The notes: generated by a model from the letters alone, not told the origin. A stretch of DNA of 64,000 bases from Mediterraneibacter massiliensis (GCF_001487105.1 NZ_LN913001.1:370698-434697); one strand, 5' to 3'. Shown: positions 42,824 to 52,564, counted from the stretch's first letter. Translations and numbers: made by a program.

Positions 42824-44303
42824 AATACAAATATTACCGGGAACGCCGGATGATGATAACAGAGAATATCTGCCGGAAAAGATAAAAGGATCGGATATTG
42901 TTGTAAATGAAAATGGAAACAATTCTCAGCCATATCCGGAGAGACTTCTGGAATTCCACGGTATCATGGGGAATGAAACGGAGGATGAATGGTATGAATA
43001 TGTACCGGAGTGTTATGATCCGTCGAGAAAAACACCTCTTGTATTTGCCATGCATGGTGGTCTGATGACAGGCTGGGGACAGGCAGTGTACACTTCCTGG
43101 ACAATGGTTGCAGAACGCGATAATGTGATCATCGTATTCCCTAACGCACATACCAGAAGATTATGGACACTGGAAGCAACGGAACTCGAACGAAAAGTAG
43201 ACGAACAGATGCCGGATGACATCAAACAGAATTTAGCGGATAATGAGGAGAATCCGGATATTAAATTCGTGTTTGCACTTCTGGAGTACCTGAAAAAGAA
43301 ATATACGATCGATGAAGAACGGATCTTTATGCAGGGGATGTCCAACGGAAATATGTTTACCTCCCAGTTTGCCAGATATTTTGGAAATGTTTTGACAGCT
43401 GCTTCCGGCGCAGGTGGCGGCACGCCCAATCCCCGGATTTTGTACCAGGATGGAAAATTAAAAAATGAGGCGGGACCGGTCGGTATGTGGACATCTATTC
43501 CGGAAAAGAACGGATGCCCGCCGTGGTGTGAATTTGAGGATAAACTGATCTATCAATATACGAGAGCGTATTGGAATACATTAAATGGGTGCAGTACAGA
43601 TCCGGAAATCCGTATTATCGGAGAGGACGCATTTGCCTTTTATAAAGGCGAAAAAGTAGATACGGTATTTTTTGAGATCAAAAACCGCGATCATGGCCAA
43701 ACGTTGGATGAGGCGGCGATCGTATGGGATTATTATTTTTCCGGACTTAGAAGAAAAGCAGATGGAAGTATCGTAGATGAAGGTTCTCGTATCCCGCGTA
43801 AAGGAGATGCTTTTGCAATCGCAGTATCCGCGGGAAGTGAAACTGCATGGGTGGCAAATAAACGTGTGAAAATGAAAGTGCCCGCAATACAATGGCAGAA
43901 GTTAAAATATCATGGATTAAACGGCGATCAGAAAGTCAGAGGAGAATATTTGTGCGTACCGATCTCTTTCATTGCTCAGGTATTTGGATTGGAATATACC
44001 TATGAACAGGACGGAGCCGTTGCCTATCTGTACTTGAAGGACAAAAGAGAGTTGCAGTTCGCCAGAGGAAGTATTGGCTGTATCATAGACAATGACATTC
44101 GCTGTATGTATTGTGAAGCATTGCATAGAGATGGAGAACTTTGTATTTCATTGGAATGGTTTACGAGATGTATAGCTAATCTGTGCGCCTCTAAGTGTGA
44201 CGATGTTCTTTATGTAACAGACCATTATGCGCAGCTGGGAGAAAATATGGCCTTCCTTATCCACAACCTGCTGCATGATATAAAAGAAGAAGGTCTGCAA
44301 TAA
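42813..44303 (+). CDS. Two-domain esterase paralogue B
   Basis: A 496-residue paralogue of the preceding protein, with the same order of motifs: GTPDDDNREYLPEK, MHGGLMTGWGQAVYTSW, FMQGMSNGNMFTS with the nucleophile serine, NRDHGQTLDEA, and a C-terminal half with VPISFIAQVFGLEYTY and FARGSIGCIID. ATG 42813 follows GGAGGAAG and overlaps the previous gene by 11 nt. Differences are concentrated around residues 115-150, the likely substrate lid, so the paralogues may act on different esters. Confidence 0.85.
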   Translation: MENRIQILPGTPDDDNREYLPEKIKGSDIVVNENGNNSQPYPERLLEFHGIMGNETEDEWYEYVPECYDPSRKTPLVFAMHGGLMTGWGQAVYTSWTMVAERDNVIIVFPNAHTRRLWTLEATELERKVDEQMPDDIKQNLADNEENPDIKFVFALLEYLKKKYTIDEERIFMQGMSNGNMFTSQFARYFGNVLTAASGAGGGTPNPRILYQDGKLKNEAGPVGMWTSIPEKNGCPPWCEFEDKLIYQYTRAYWNTLNGCSTDPEIRIIGEDAFAFYKGEKVDTVFFEIKNRDHGQTLDEAAIVWDYYFSGLRRKADGSIVDEGSRIPRKGDAFAIAVSAGSETAWVANKRVKMKVPAIQWQKLKYHGLNGDQKVRGEYLCVPISFIAQVFGLEYTYEQDGAVAYLYLKDKRELQFARGSIGCIIDNDIRCMYCEALHRDGELCISLEWFTRCIANLCASKCDDVLYVTDHYAQLGENMAFLIHNLLHDIKEEGLQ

Positions 44304-44333
44304 AAAAGAATATAGGATGAAAGGATGTGAAAA

Positions 44334-44355
44334 GTCGAGACAAAGTCTTCTCGAC
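44334..44355 (+). promoter_or_regulatory. Intercistronic hairpin just before paralogue C
   Basis: GTCGAGA (44334-44340) pairs with TCTCGAC (44349-44355), loop 8 nt. It ends 6 nt before ATG 44362 and lies against the GAGGAT ribosome binding site, so it could tune translation or mark an RNA processing site. Confidence 0.45.
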
Positions 44356-44361
44356 GAGGAT

Positions 44362-45834
44362 ATGGCAGAGGTAAAGATTTTGCCGGGTATACCGGATGAT
44401 GCAAATAGAGAATATCTTCCGGAAAAATTAAAACATACAGATATTGTTGTGAATGAAAATGGAAATAATTCCCTGGTATATCCCAAAAGACTGCAGGAAT
44501 ACAGGGAAATCGTGATCGATGGAGTGGAGGATACCTGGTATGAATATGTTCCAAGTACGTACGATCCTTCAAAAGAAACAGCTTTGGTGATCGGTCTTCA
44601 TGGAGGTTTGATGACGGGCTGGGGACATGCGGTCTATACTTCCTGGACATTGGTGGCAGAGAGGGAAGGTTTTATTTGCCTTTTCCCGGATGCGCATGAA
44701 AAAAGAATGTGGGCAAATTATGGCGTGTTTGATAATTTTGATCCTGCAGCGGCTCCGGATCTGCCGATCATACAGCCGCCGGATAAGATAGAAGAAAATC
44801 ATGATATGAATATGATCCTGGCATTGATTGAAAAAATGCAGAAAAAATATCATATTGATCCAGGGCGTATCTTTATGCAGGGAATGTCTATGGGAAATAT
44901 CATGACCGGACAGTTTGCACGGCAATACGGGCATATTCTGGCCGGCGCCGCAGGATCGGGAGGTCCTTGTGAACTTAGGATGCTGTTCGATGAAGAAGGA
45001 AATCTTATCAATAAAGCAGGGCATCTGGCTATATGGCAGTCTAGGCCGGAGAAGAATGGACTGCCGCCCGGAAAAGAGTATGATGAATTTGAGATTAATA
45101 AGAAGAATCGTATCTATTGGATGAAAATCAACGAGTGCGAAGAAATACCGCAGATCCGTATTATAGGAGAAGATAATTTCGCCTTCTACAAAGGCAGGAA
45201 GGCAGATCTTGTGTATCTGGATATAAAAAACAGAGATCATGGCCAGACGTTGGATGAAGCTTTTTTGTATTGGGATTACTTATTTTCTGGTACAAGGAGA
45301 AATGCAGATGGTACGATCACGCATGAAAAGAGTAAATTAGAAAGAATCGGAGATGCATTTGCTATTGCTGTCGCAGAAGGATATGCTAAAGCATGGTATA
45401 AAAATAAGGTCGTGCCGCTGCATGCAAAAGTGGTGAAATGGGATAAATTGAAATATCACGGACTGCAGGGAGCGGAATTGGTCAGAGGTTCTTACTTGTG
45501 TGTTCCTCTTTCTTTCCTTGCGGAAGTATTCCATGCGTCATATGAAGAAAAAGAAAATGGAACGGTTGTAAATATGCGGCTGGAGGATGAAAGACGCCTG
45601 CAGTTTGCGAGAGGAAGTATCGGCTGTGTGATTGATGATACGCTCAGAAGTATGTACTGTGAAGCGATTCAAAGAGAAGGTGAGCTTCTTGTTTCGATAG
45701 AATGGTTTGTCAAATATTTTTATGGTCTGCATGTATCTTTTTGTAATGGAGTCATGTACATTACAGATCATTTTGTGGATTTATCGACATTTATGGCAGA
45801 CTTGATCAAAGGTTTGTTTGAGGAGGAAAAATGA
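44362..45834 (+). CDS. Two-domain esterase paralogue C
   Basis: A 490-residue third tandem copy. Motifs: GIPDDANREYLPEKLK, LHGGLMTGWGHAVYTSW, FMQGMSMGNIMTG (Ser), NRDHGQTLDEA (His), then the C-terminal VPLSFLAEVFHASYEE and FARGSIGCVID. Alignment of the N-termini of the four paralogues places the start at ATG 44362; an earlier ATG at 44317 is possible but adds 15 non-conserved residues. It overlaps the next gene by 4 nt. Confidence 0.85.
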   Translation: MAEVKILPGIPDDANREYLPEKLKHTDIVVNENGNNSLVYPKRLQEYREIVIDGVEDTWYEYVPSTYDPSKETALVIGLHGGLMTGWGHAVYTSWTLVAEREGFICLFPDAHEKRMWANYGVFDNFDPAAAPDLPIIQPPDKIEENHDMNMILALIEKMQKKYHIDPGRIFMQGMSMGNIMTGQFARQYGHILAGAAGSGGPCELRMLFDEEGNLINKAGHLAIWQSRPEKNGLPPGKEYDEFEINKKNRIYWMKINECEEIPQIRIIGEDNFAFYKGRKADLVYLDIKNRDHGQTLDEAFLYWDYLFSGTRRNADGTITHEKSKLERIGDAFAIAVAEGYAKAWYKNKVVPLHAKVVKWDKLKYHGLQGAELVRGSYLCVPLSFLAEVFHASYEEKENGTVVNMRLEDERRLQFARGSIGCVIDDTLRSMYCEAIQREGELLVSIEWFVKYFYGLHVSFCNGVMYITDHFVDLSTFMADLIKGLFEEEK

Positions 45835-46940
45835 TGAGGAAAGTGAGAGTATATACCCATATAGATGACTATGGGCAGACAGTTGACAATATAAAATTTA
45901 TAGAAGATAATGAAATAAACGACAAGGATACTGCATTTGAGCTGCAGGGACATTACTGTGACCTGAGCGGGAAAGCTCTGTCAAAAGGAATTTTATCTGT
46001 GGAGAAAGAAAAGAACAGTATCAATTTGCGAGTAGACCCTTTTCTGTACAGATATGATTTTAAGCTGACGGGCAAGATCGGAGAGGAAAAAATCTGTGTG
46101 ACAAAGCAGGAGATAGATGAGGTTATTGTAGAAGATCTGGATACATTTGTTGAAAAAGAGGAAAATGGTGTTTCCTATCGTTTGTATGAACCGGAAGGGA
46201 GAGACCCCAGGCCGCTTGTGCTTTTCTTACATGGAGGCGGAGAATGTGGTGCGGACAATCTTATACAGATGACAGGGACTCTGGGAGCTTTGAAATTGGC
46301 GCAGAGATGGCCGGAAATGTATATTATGGCGCCGCAGGCTCCGGCAGGAAGCTTAAGCATGCAAGAGAATTTCGAGGTCATGAAAAAGCGGGGTAATCCT
46401 TTCCGCGTGGAAGTGGGGATGACTCCTTTTGCTTTGAAAGGAGAACGTGGATGGAACCGAGACTATCTGGGAAAGGTAACGGATATCATTCGACAGATGA
46501 TCAAAGAAGGAAATGTAGACGGTAGAAGAGTGTATGTGATCGGCATGAGTATGGGAGGCGGCGGAACGATCAATGCGGTTTCGACAGCGCCGGATCTATT
46601 TGCGGCAGCGCTTCCGATCTGTCCGAGCATGAATGGAGAAAGCTATACACAGCTGCTGCATTGGCCGGATGTACCTGTATGGATCTCTACGGCGTATATG
46701 GATCATCAGCATGGCCGGCACGCATACATTTTGAATGCCTGCAGTCACTTATGGGAACAGGGAAGAAAAGATGTGAAATACACCATATATCTGCCGGAAG
46801 AACTGGAGAAGTATGGAATTGGAACAACGCCGGGACTGACGGCAAAAGAGCTGGATGCGGAAAATCACAATAGTTGGATCTTAACTTTGCACAACGAAAA
46901 AGGAATACTAGACTGGATGATCTCACACGTAAAAAAATAA
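45831..46940 (+). CDS. Alpha/beta hydrolase (esterase/peptidase-like)
   Basis: A 369-residue protein. A unique N-terminal 110 residues precede a hydrolase domain with VLFLHGGGECGADN, VIGMSMGGGGTINAV (nucleophile Ser) and ENHNSW (probable His). It resembles the predicted dienelactone-hydrolase/phospholipase-like esterases often found in polysaccharide loci. GGAGGAAAA precedes two adjacent ATG codons. No signal peptide. It is coupled to paralogue C by a 4-nt overlap. Confidence 0.82.
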   Translation: MMRKVRVYTHIDDYGQTVDNIKFIEDNEINDKDTAFELQGHYCDLSGKALSKGILSVEKEKNSINLRVDPFLYRYDFKLTGKIGEEKICVTKQEIDEVIVEDLDTFVEKEENGVSYRLYEPEGRDPRPLVLFLHGGGECGADNLIQMTGTLGALKLAQRWPEMYIMAPQAPAGSLSMQENFEVMKKRGNPFRVEVGMTPFALKGERGWNRDYLGKVTDIIRQMIKEGNVDGRRVYVIGMSMGGGGTINAVSTAPDLFAAALPICPSMNGESYTQLLHWPDVPVWISTAYMDHQHGRHAYILNACSHLWEQGRKDVKYTIYLPEELEKYGIGTTPGLTAKELDAENHNSWILTLHNEKGILDWMISHVKK

Positions 46941-46976
46941 AAAGGATATTTGATAAAAAAGAGGGTATTGTTCAAT

Positions 46977-49160
46977 ATGGCAACGATTAAAGATGTAGCA
47001 AAACATGCAGGCGTTTCGATTGCGACTGTATCTAGAATCATTAACAATAGGGGGCCGATCAGTGAGAAGACGAGGAAGAAAGTATATGCTTCTATGAAAG
47101 CCTTGCAGTATCAGCCGAATGAGATGGCACGTGCCTTACAGAAGAAAAAGAGCAATATCATTGGCTTGATCGTGCCCTCTATACAGTACTCTTTTTTTGG
47201 TAAACTGATCGAGGCAGTGGAGTCAGTATGTCAGCAAAATGGCTATAAGTTGATGCTTTGTAGGACTGGAGAGAACGAAAGTCGGGAGATAGAGATGGTA
47301 GCTATGCTGGAGGCTAATAAAGTGGATGGGATCATCGTGTGCAGCCGGTTAGGTGATACCGCGATTTACACTGGAAAGATGAGCATGCCTATTGTCAGTA
47401 TTGACAGAGAGATACAAGGCTTGTCTGTAGTGACTTCCGATAATTATGCCGGAGGCGTTTTGGCAGCAGAAGAATTGTATGCGGCAGGCTGTTCCAATCC
47501 GGCATTGTTTGGAGATAAAACACCGGAGTATATGGCTATGCATGGAAGAAATATTGGGTTTTTCAATCGCTGTAAAAGTCTGGGCGTAACGGCGCATTAT
47601 TTTCCGGCTTCCTGTGATGCGGAAGATAAAGCAGAAGTGGAAAGGCTTTTTTTGCAGGGCTTGAAAGCGTATCCGCAGACAGACGGGATATTTATCACAG
47701 GAGATGCTTTGGCGGCCAGTCTGTTTTGTGGTACGAAGATAAAACAGAAGAAAATATTTGACAAGTTTCCGATCCTTTCTTACGACGGGCTGGAATTTTC
47801 TGAATTATTGGACATCACTTCTGTTGCGCAGCCTGTCTATGAGATGGGAGCGGCCGCAGCAGTGCAGCTGATGAAAGAGATTGAGAAACGAGAGAGACCA
47901 AGACGTATGATCCTCCCGGTACGCCTGATCAGACGAAAAAGCACGCAAAATGACAAGAAGGGCGGTAAAATAAGGAATATGGATTTTAAGGAGTTAACAG
48001 AATATATAGATTCTTTGTACAAGAAATATGGTATCCCGGCAGTAGATTGTAAGATCACAAAGGAACATGAAACGGTATATCGTCATATGGCAGGATATGC
48101 CAATTATGAAAGAACATCTAAAGTCAGCAAAGAAACAATCTATCGTTTGTTTTCTGCTACAAAAGTGGTCACTATGACAGCGGTGATGCAGCAAATAGAA
48201 CAAGGAAAGATAGAATTATACGATGAAGTGAGAAAATATCTCCCGGAATTCGGGCAGATGAAAGTCGCAGACCAATTTGAGTTTGGCTTTCCTGTAAAGT
48301 GGCCGACTTCTGATGAGCCGTGCCATTATGCGCATCATGCAATACGGATCATTGATCTGATGACGATGACAGGCGGTCTGTCTTATGATCTGAACGCAAA
48401 AGAAATACAAGAAATCTGCAGAGAGTCCGGCAACAAGGCGACAACAAGAGAAGTGATGAAGGCCATTGCCAAAATGCCGCTTGCTTATGAGCCAGGCACC
48501 AGATTCTGCTATAGCTTATGTCACGATGTTCTTGCAGCTGTGGTAGAAGTTGTGTCGGGGGAACGGTACGGCGACTACGTAAAGAAACATATTTTTGAAC
48601 CTTTGGGTATACAGGACTTTTATTTCCATTTTGACAAAGACGAACAGACGGCATCCAGGATCTGTGCATTATATAAGGGTGTGTTTGGCACAGATGATAT
48701 TGTGCCGGATGACGGGAGTCTTTCAGATGGCTTTAAGATTACGGAAAATTATGAAAGCGGCGGCGCCGGATTAGCAGGTACAGTCGATGCATACAGCGCT
48801 TTTATAGAGGCTTTGTGTAATGGAGGCGTGGGGGCGAATGGCGCGCGGATCCTTTCTGAAGAATCAGTCAGGATGTTCACGGTGCCATATACGACAGGAC
48901 AGATGAGTAAAGATTTTGCGGCCACCGGCAAGAAGGGATATGAATACGGATTGGGAGTCAGAGTCCTGACAGACGAAAGATATGCCAAATCTCCGGTCGG
49001 TGAATTTGGCTGGGACGGAGCGGCAGGAGCCTATGTCTTGATCGATTCAGTGAATCATATCAGTATCTTTTATACACAGCATGTGGTTGGGTTTCCGAAG
49101 GTTTATAGTGAAATACATCCGCAGATCAGAGACATTGCCTATCGGTGTATGGGATATTAA
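46977..49160 (+). CDS. LacI-type repressor fused to a beta-lactamase-fold serine hydrolase
   Basis: One open frame of 727 residues. Residues 1-330 are a complete LacI/GalR protein: MATIKDVAKHAGVSIATVSR helix-turn-helix, then a sugar-binding domain with NIIGLIVPSIQYSFFGKLIE and DGIFITGDALAASLF. Residues 335-727 are a complete class C-type serine hydrolase with S393-A-T-K396 (RLFSATKVVTM) and YSLCHDVLAAVVEVV. The junction is IRRKSTQNDKKGGKIRN. An ATG at 47979 preceded by TAAGGA could allow internal initiation of the hydrolase alone. It ends the esterase run, followed by a strong terminator. Confidence 0.88.
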   Translation: MATIKDVAKHAGVSIATVSRIINNRGPISEKTRKKVYASMKALQYQPNEMARALQKKKSNIIGLIVPSIQYSFFGKLIEAVESVCQQNGYKLMLCRTGENESREIEMVAMLEANKVDGIIVCSRLGDTAIYTGKMSMPIVSIDREIQGLSVVTSDNYAGGVLAAEELYAAGCSNPALFGDKTPEYMAMHGRNIGFFNRCKSLGVTAHYFPASCDAEDKAEVERLFLQGLKAYPQTDGIFITGDALAASLFCGTKIKQKKIFDKFPILSYDGLEFSELLDITSVAQPVYEMGAAAAVQLMKEIEKRERPRRMILPVRLIRRKSTQNDKKGGKIRNMDFKELTEYIDSLYKKYGIPAVDCKITKEHETVYRHMAGYANYERTSKVSKETIYRLFSATKVVTMTAVMQQIEQGKIELYDEVRKYLPEFGQMKVADQFEFGFPVKWPTSDEPCHYAHHAIRIIDLMTMTGGLSYDLNAKEIQEICRESGNKATTREVMKAIAKMPLAYEPGTRFCYSLCHDVLAAVVEVVSGERYGDYVKKHIFEPLGIQDFYFHFDKDEQTASRICALYKGVFGTDDIVPDDGSLSDGFKITENYESGGAGLAGTVDAYSAFIEALCNGGVGANGARILSEESVRMFTVPYTTGQMSKDFAATGKKGYEYGLGVRVLTDERYAKSPVGEFGWDGAAGAYVLIDSVNHISIFYTQHVVGFPKVYSEIHPQIRDIAYRCMGY

Positions 49161-49190
49161 GTAGGAAAGAAATCATAGATTAAGAAGAGT

Positions 49191-49256
49191 AATAAGAATC
49201 TCTCGTAGAAAACCAAGTGTGAAAAATATGGTTTTCTACGGGAGATTCTTATTTTA
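49191..49256 (+). terminator. Strong intrinsic terminator
   Basis: AATAAGAATCTCTCGTAGAA-AACC (49191-49214) pairs with the complementary run 49230-49253 with one mismatch, giving a stem of about 24 bp, then TTTTAAG. It ends the rightward esterase operon and faces the convergent minus-strand operon, so it may act both ways. Confidence 0.9.
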
Positions 49257-49332
49257 AGATCTAGGGACTAAAAATCGGTATTAATCGACAGTCTCTTCTG
49301 CTCGTCGCAGAGCATGATAAGAAAAACAGGAT

Positions 49333-50172
49333 CTAAAAAGGATTACCGCAGCTGTCTTCCGTCAGACCGAAGAAAGTCAGGGCTTCCTGAATGGCAAGAT
49401 CCCAGAATCTCCATTCATGTTTATAGTTTGGCAGATCAAACCAGTGGACATCCAGCCCGATTTCTCGGCAGTGTTTCTGGAAGATCTGATATCTTTCATA
49501 GAGAAGTGCGTCATCGTGCCCACAGGCAAACATAAGGCGAGGAAGTTTTTTGGAAGGAGCCAGTTGGTCAATCAACGCCCAGACATTTTCTTCAGAATTT
49601 ACATAGGCATCAAAACCGCCTGCATTTTGGATGGTCTGTACCATGCGGGGATTAGCGGTGTCCATGATCATACAGGGATGTCCGGGACGCAATTCATCAA
49701 AAGGAACAGGAACGGCGGAAAGAACAGCTGCTGCGGCAAATAATTCCGGGTAATTTACCGCGAATTTGATCGTACCGCGTCCGCCCATGGAAAGACCGGC
49801 GATAAAGTTATCTTCCCGTTTGTCAGAAACAGGAAGCCAACCGTAGACCAGAGGCATAAGTTCTTTGGTGAAATAGTCATACATATTGTAGCCCATCATA
49901 GCGTCTGGCCAGTTGGAATAATTGGAATTTAAAGCGCTAGGGCATACGACAACGAGATCTCTTTCTGCTGCGTAGAGCTCGATGTTGGTTTTGCGTATCC
50001 AGTCCGTATGATCTCCGAATGTACCGTGCAAAAGCCAGAGGACTTTATATTTCTTGCCGCTGCGGTAAAATTCTTCCGGGGAAATATCTCTCTTTTTATC
50101 CGGCAGAATCACGGTGATCGTATGATTGTTATTTAAATATTGGCTTTCAAAGTTATATGTTAAAAGTGACAT
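49333..50172 (-). CDS. Cytoplasmic esterase, Esterase D/S-formylglutathione hydrolase fold
   Basis: A 279-residue hydrolase with KVLWLLHGTFGDHTDW, an intact nucleophile elbow FIAGLSMGGRGTIKF, the acidic residue in ACGHDDALLYER and the histidine in NYKHEWRFWD. No signal peptide. It is the last gene of a minus-strand unit with two ABC permeases and a sucrose phosphorylase, so it probably acts on the same imported compound. GGAGG precedes the ATG. Confidence 0.88.
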   Translation of the reverse strand: MSLLTYNFESQYLNNNHTITVILPDKKRDISPEEFYRSGKKYKVLWLLHGTFGDHTDWIRKTNIELYAAERDLVVVCPSALNSNYSNWPDAMMGYNMYDYFTKELMPLVYGWLPVSDKREDNFIAGLSMGGRGTIKFAVNYPELFAAAAVLSAVPVPFDELRPGHPCMIMDTANPRMVQTIQNAGGFDAYVNSEENVWALIDQLAPSKKLPRLMFACGHDDALLYERYQIFQKHCREIGLDVHWFDLPNYKHEWRFWDLAIQEALTFFGLTEDSCGNPF

Positions 50173-50208
50173 AATAACCTCCTTTATATAGCGATAGTAT
50201 TAGTGCTG

Positions 50209-51669
50209 TTACAGTGTGCAGTCTCTTTTGGAAAGTACGTCATAATAGGTTATGCGGTAGGTAAGTGTCCTGAAGTCCGCTTCCAAAGTTGTGTGGAAAA
50301 TATCTTTTTTCCATGTGATCGTCAGTGTGCCGTCCTTTTTATCGTCACCGATCTCTATATCCCCATCAAAAGCTTCATATGTATTTCTAAAACGCATCAG
50401 CTTGTACAATTGCTGACAGACCGGTTTTTGCACAGCTGTGTCAATTTCTGCCCGGGTAAACGTATGCCGGTTGATAGTGCGCGGATCTGGGTTAGTCTTC
50501 ATACTTTCTATGTCATTTTCTCCTGCCAAAAGTCCTACATAATAGACTTGCGGGATCCCGGGAGCATAAAACTGTACGGCCCTTGCGATCAGATACGCAT
50601 TGTCATCACAGCGCAGCGCAGAATAGTAGGTACAACCGAGCTGGTAACTTTTAAATTTTCCTCCGTCTGTTTTGATCATGCTGGGTAGTTTAATGTAAGG
50701 TTTGGCTGCTTTTGTAATATCGTCTACATCGTCTCTGACGAGATCGATTTCTTCTTCTGTCAGCAGACCGGCTACATCGACTACACCGATCCCGTCATGG
50801 GTATCTAGCGTAGTGAATTGTTTGCGGGGGCATATGCGCAGCCAATGGATCAGCCGATCGGTCCGTCCACTTTTCAGACCATGGAGAAGCAGCATAGGAA
50901 GAGCAAAATCATAGACCCAGTATCCTTTATCGGCCATTTTCAGTTGAATCTGATAATTTTCATGTATTTCCGGCAGCATTTGTGTATCTGTTTCACGCAG
51001 GGGCTTCATGCCGATCTCCAGGACTTCCCAAATTTCTGGTTCTACAAAAAAGCAGGAAGTACCGGGCCGTTTGGAGGCATAAGCAAATGCGTCGAAACGG
51101 ATGAGAGGAACATGTTTTTTTAAAGTGCCTAGATTTCTTGCATAGTAGTCTTGTGTCGCCTCTGCATAGGGATCGATATCGATCTGTTCTTCAAAAAAAG
51201 TATTCCAAAGATGAACCGTTTTGCCGTCCTTTCTTGTAAAGGAGATATAGGGGTAGTTTGCTTTTCTGCGGTATAATTTATGATACTGTTCTTCTGTAGG
51301 ATTTCCATCCGGCCAGAATTCTTCCCAGTGTATGAACATATCCCGGTAAGGAGAAGCGTCACCGCGCTCCATATAGTCTTTAAATTCCGCAGACCGGATA
51401 GAGATATGGTTCAGCATAAAATCGGCCATCATATAATATTTATCTGCCAGCCGGTCGATATCGTTCCAATCTCCAAAGGCAGGGTCTACAGAGTCGTAAT
51501 TGATCACAGCAAATCCACGGTCCCCGGAAGACGGATAAAAGGGCAGGATATGCAGTCCTCCGATGCAGCCCGGAAACTGCTTATCCAGGATTTCGTCGAG
51601 CTCTTTTAAATTTTTACTCATGCTGTCTGCATAGGTGATCAACATGATGGTATTTTCAATTTTTTTCAT
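50209..51669 (-). CDS. gtfA: GH13 sucrose phosphorylase, GtfA type
   Basis: This 486-residue enzyme belongs to glycoside hydrolase family 13, sucrose phosphorylase group. It starts with MLITYADSMSKNLKEL and has GGLHILPFYPSSGDRGFAVI and DPAFGDWNDID. The nucleophile is D193 (IRFDAFAYASKR), the acid/base E234 (MLPEIHENYQ), and the third carboxylate lies in TLDTHDGIGVVDV. It would phosphorolyse sucrose or a related glucoside to glucose 1-phosphate. Glucosylglycerate, glucosylglycerol and sucrose-6'-phosphate phosphorylases share these motifs. It lies between permease and esterase genes in one unit. Confidence 0.92.
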   Translation of the reverse strand: MKKIENTIMLITYADSMSKNLKELDEILDKQFPGCIGGLHILPFYPSSGDRGFAVINYDSVDPAFGDWNDIDRLADKYYMMADFMLNHISIRSAEFKDYMERGDASPYRDMFIHWEEFWPDGNPTEEQYHKLYRRKANYPYISFTRKDGKTVHLWNTFFEEQIDIDPYAEATQDYYARNLGTLKKHVPLIRFDAFAYASKRPGTSCFFVEPEIWEVLEIGMKPLRETDTQMLPEIHENYQIQLKMADKGYWVYDFALPMLLLHGLKSGRTDRLIHWLRICPRKQFTTLDTHDGIGVVDVAGLLTEEEIDLVRDDVDDITKAAKPYIKLPSMIKTDGGKFKSYQLGCTYYSALRCDDNAYLIARAVQFYAPGIPQVYYVGLLAGENDIESMKTNPDPRTINRHTFTRAEIDTAVQKPVCQQLYKLMRFRNTYEAFDGDIEIGDDKKDGTLTITWKKDIFHTTLEADFRTLTYRITYYDVLSKRDCTL

Positions 51670-51682
51670 AGTCTCCTCCTTT

Positions 51683-52564
51683 TTAACCTTTTACGGAACC
51701 AACAGTGATCCCTTTAGCAAAAGACTTCTGGAAGAAGGGATACGCAAGCAATATCGGCAGAAGCGCGATCACAGCCAATGCCATACGGATACTTACACTG
51801 GGAAGTTCTGTGATCTTAACACTGGGATCTGTATGGGTCTGCAAAAAGGAGATATTACTAAGTACGGAGTTTAGATAATTTTGGATTCCATAAAGTTCCC
51901 GTTTGGTATGGATAAAGTAAATACCGTTTGTCCAGTTATTCCAATAAGCGATGGCTGTCATCAGACCGATGGTCCCAATGATCGGTTTAGACATGGGAAC
52001 TACGACTTTGATCAGCGTATGCATTTCACTTGAGCCGTCGATGGTAGCAGCCTCGATGACTTCATTGGGTACATTTGAATTGATGTATGTACGTACCATG
52101 ATGACAAAGAAAGCGTTCATTAGCAGATAGGGAACGATAAGTGCCCAGATCGTGTCCGTAATATGGAAGATATTGGAGTAGATTAAATAGGTCGGGACAA
52201 ATCCACCATTAAAAAGCATAGTGAAGAACAGGATAAAAGAGATAATCCGTCTTCCCGGCAGGTCTTTGCGAGACAGTGGGTAGGCAAACAGCATGGTCAT
52301 GATGACACTTGCTAATGTGCCGAATCCTGTTACGAAAAGGCTGACCCCGTAAGCGCGCAGTATATCACCTTTTACACTCCAGATATATTTATAGGCTGCC
52401 AGAGAAAATTCAGATGGAATAAAGGAATACCCCTCTTTTATCAATGCGGCCTCAGAAGTAAAGGAGCTAGAAATCAACAAAACAAATGGAAGGATACACG
52501 CCAATACAAATAGGGTCATGAGAACTCCCATTACAAAACGAAAAATTTTATTCTTACAAATCAT
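51683..52564 (-). CDS. ABC sugar permease, LplC/YtcP type
   Basis: A 293-residue inner membrane protein with six hydrophobic segments. The EAA loop reads EVIEAATIDGSSEMHTLIKV, ending in VVPMSKPIIGT. It pairs with the upstream permease to form the channel of a carbohydrate importer. It starts 20 nt after the LplB-like gene and ends 14 nt before the phosphorylase. No ABC ATPase is encoded nearby. Confidence 0.93.
   Translation of the reverse strand: MICKNKIFRFVMGVLMTLFVLACILPFVLLISSSFTSEAALIKEGYSFIPSEFSLAAYKYIWSVKGDILRAYGVSLFVTGFGTLASVIMTMLFAYPLSRKDLPGRRIISFILFFTMLFNGGFVPTYLIYSNIFHITDTIWALIVPYLLMNAFFVIMVRTYINSNVPNEVIEAATIDGSSEMHTLIKVVVPMSKPIIGTIGLMTAIAYWNNWTNGIYFIHTKRELYGIQNYLNSVLSNISFLQTHTDPSVKITELPSVSIRMALAVIALLPILLAYPFFQKSFAKGITVGSVKG

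Noticed and set aside
44317..44361. Earlier ATG for esterase paralogue C
   Set aside because: The added residues are not conserved in the other three paralogues and include the hairpin region.
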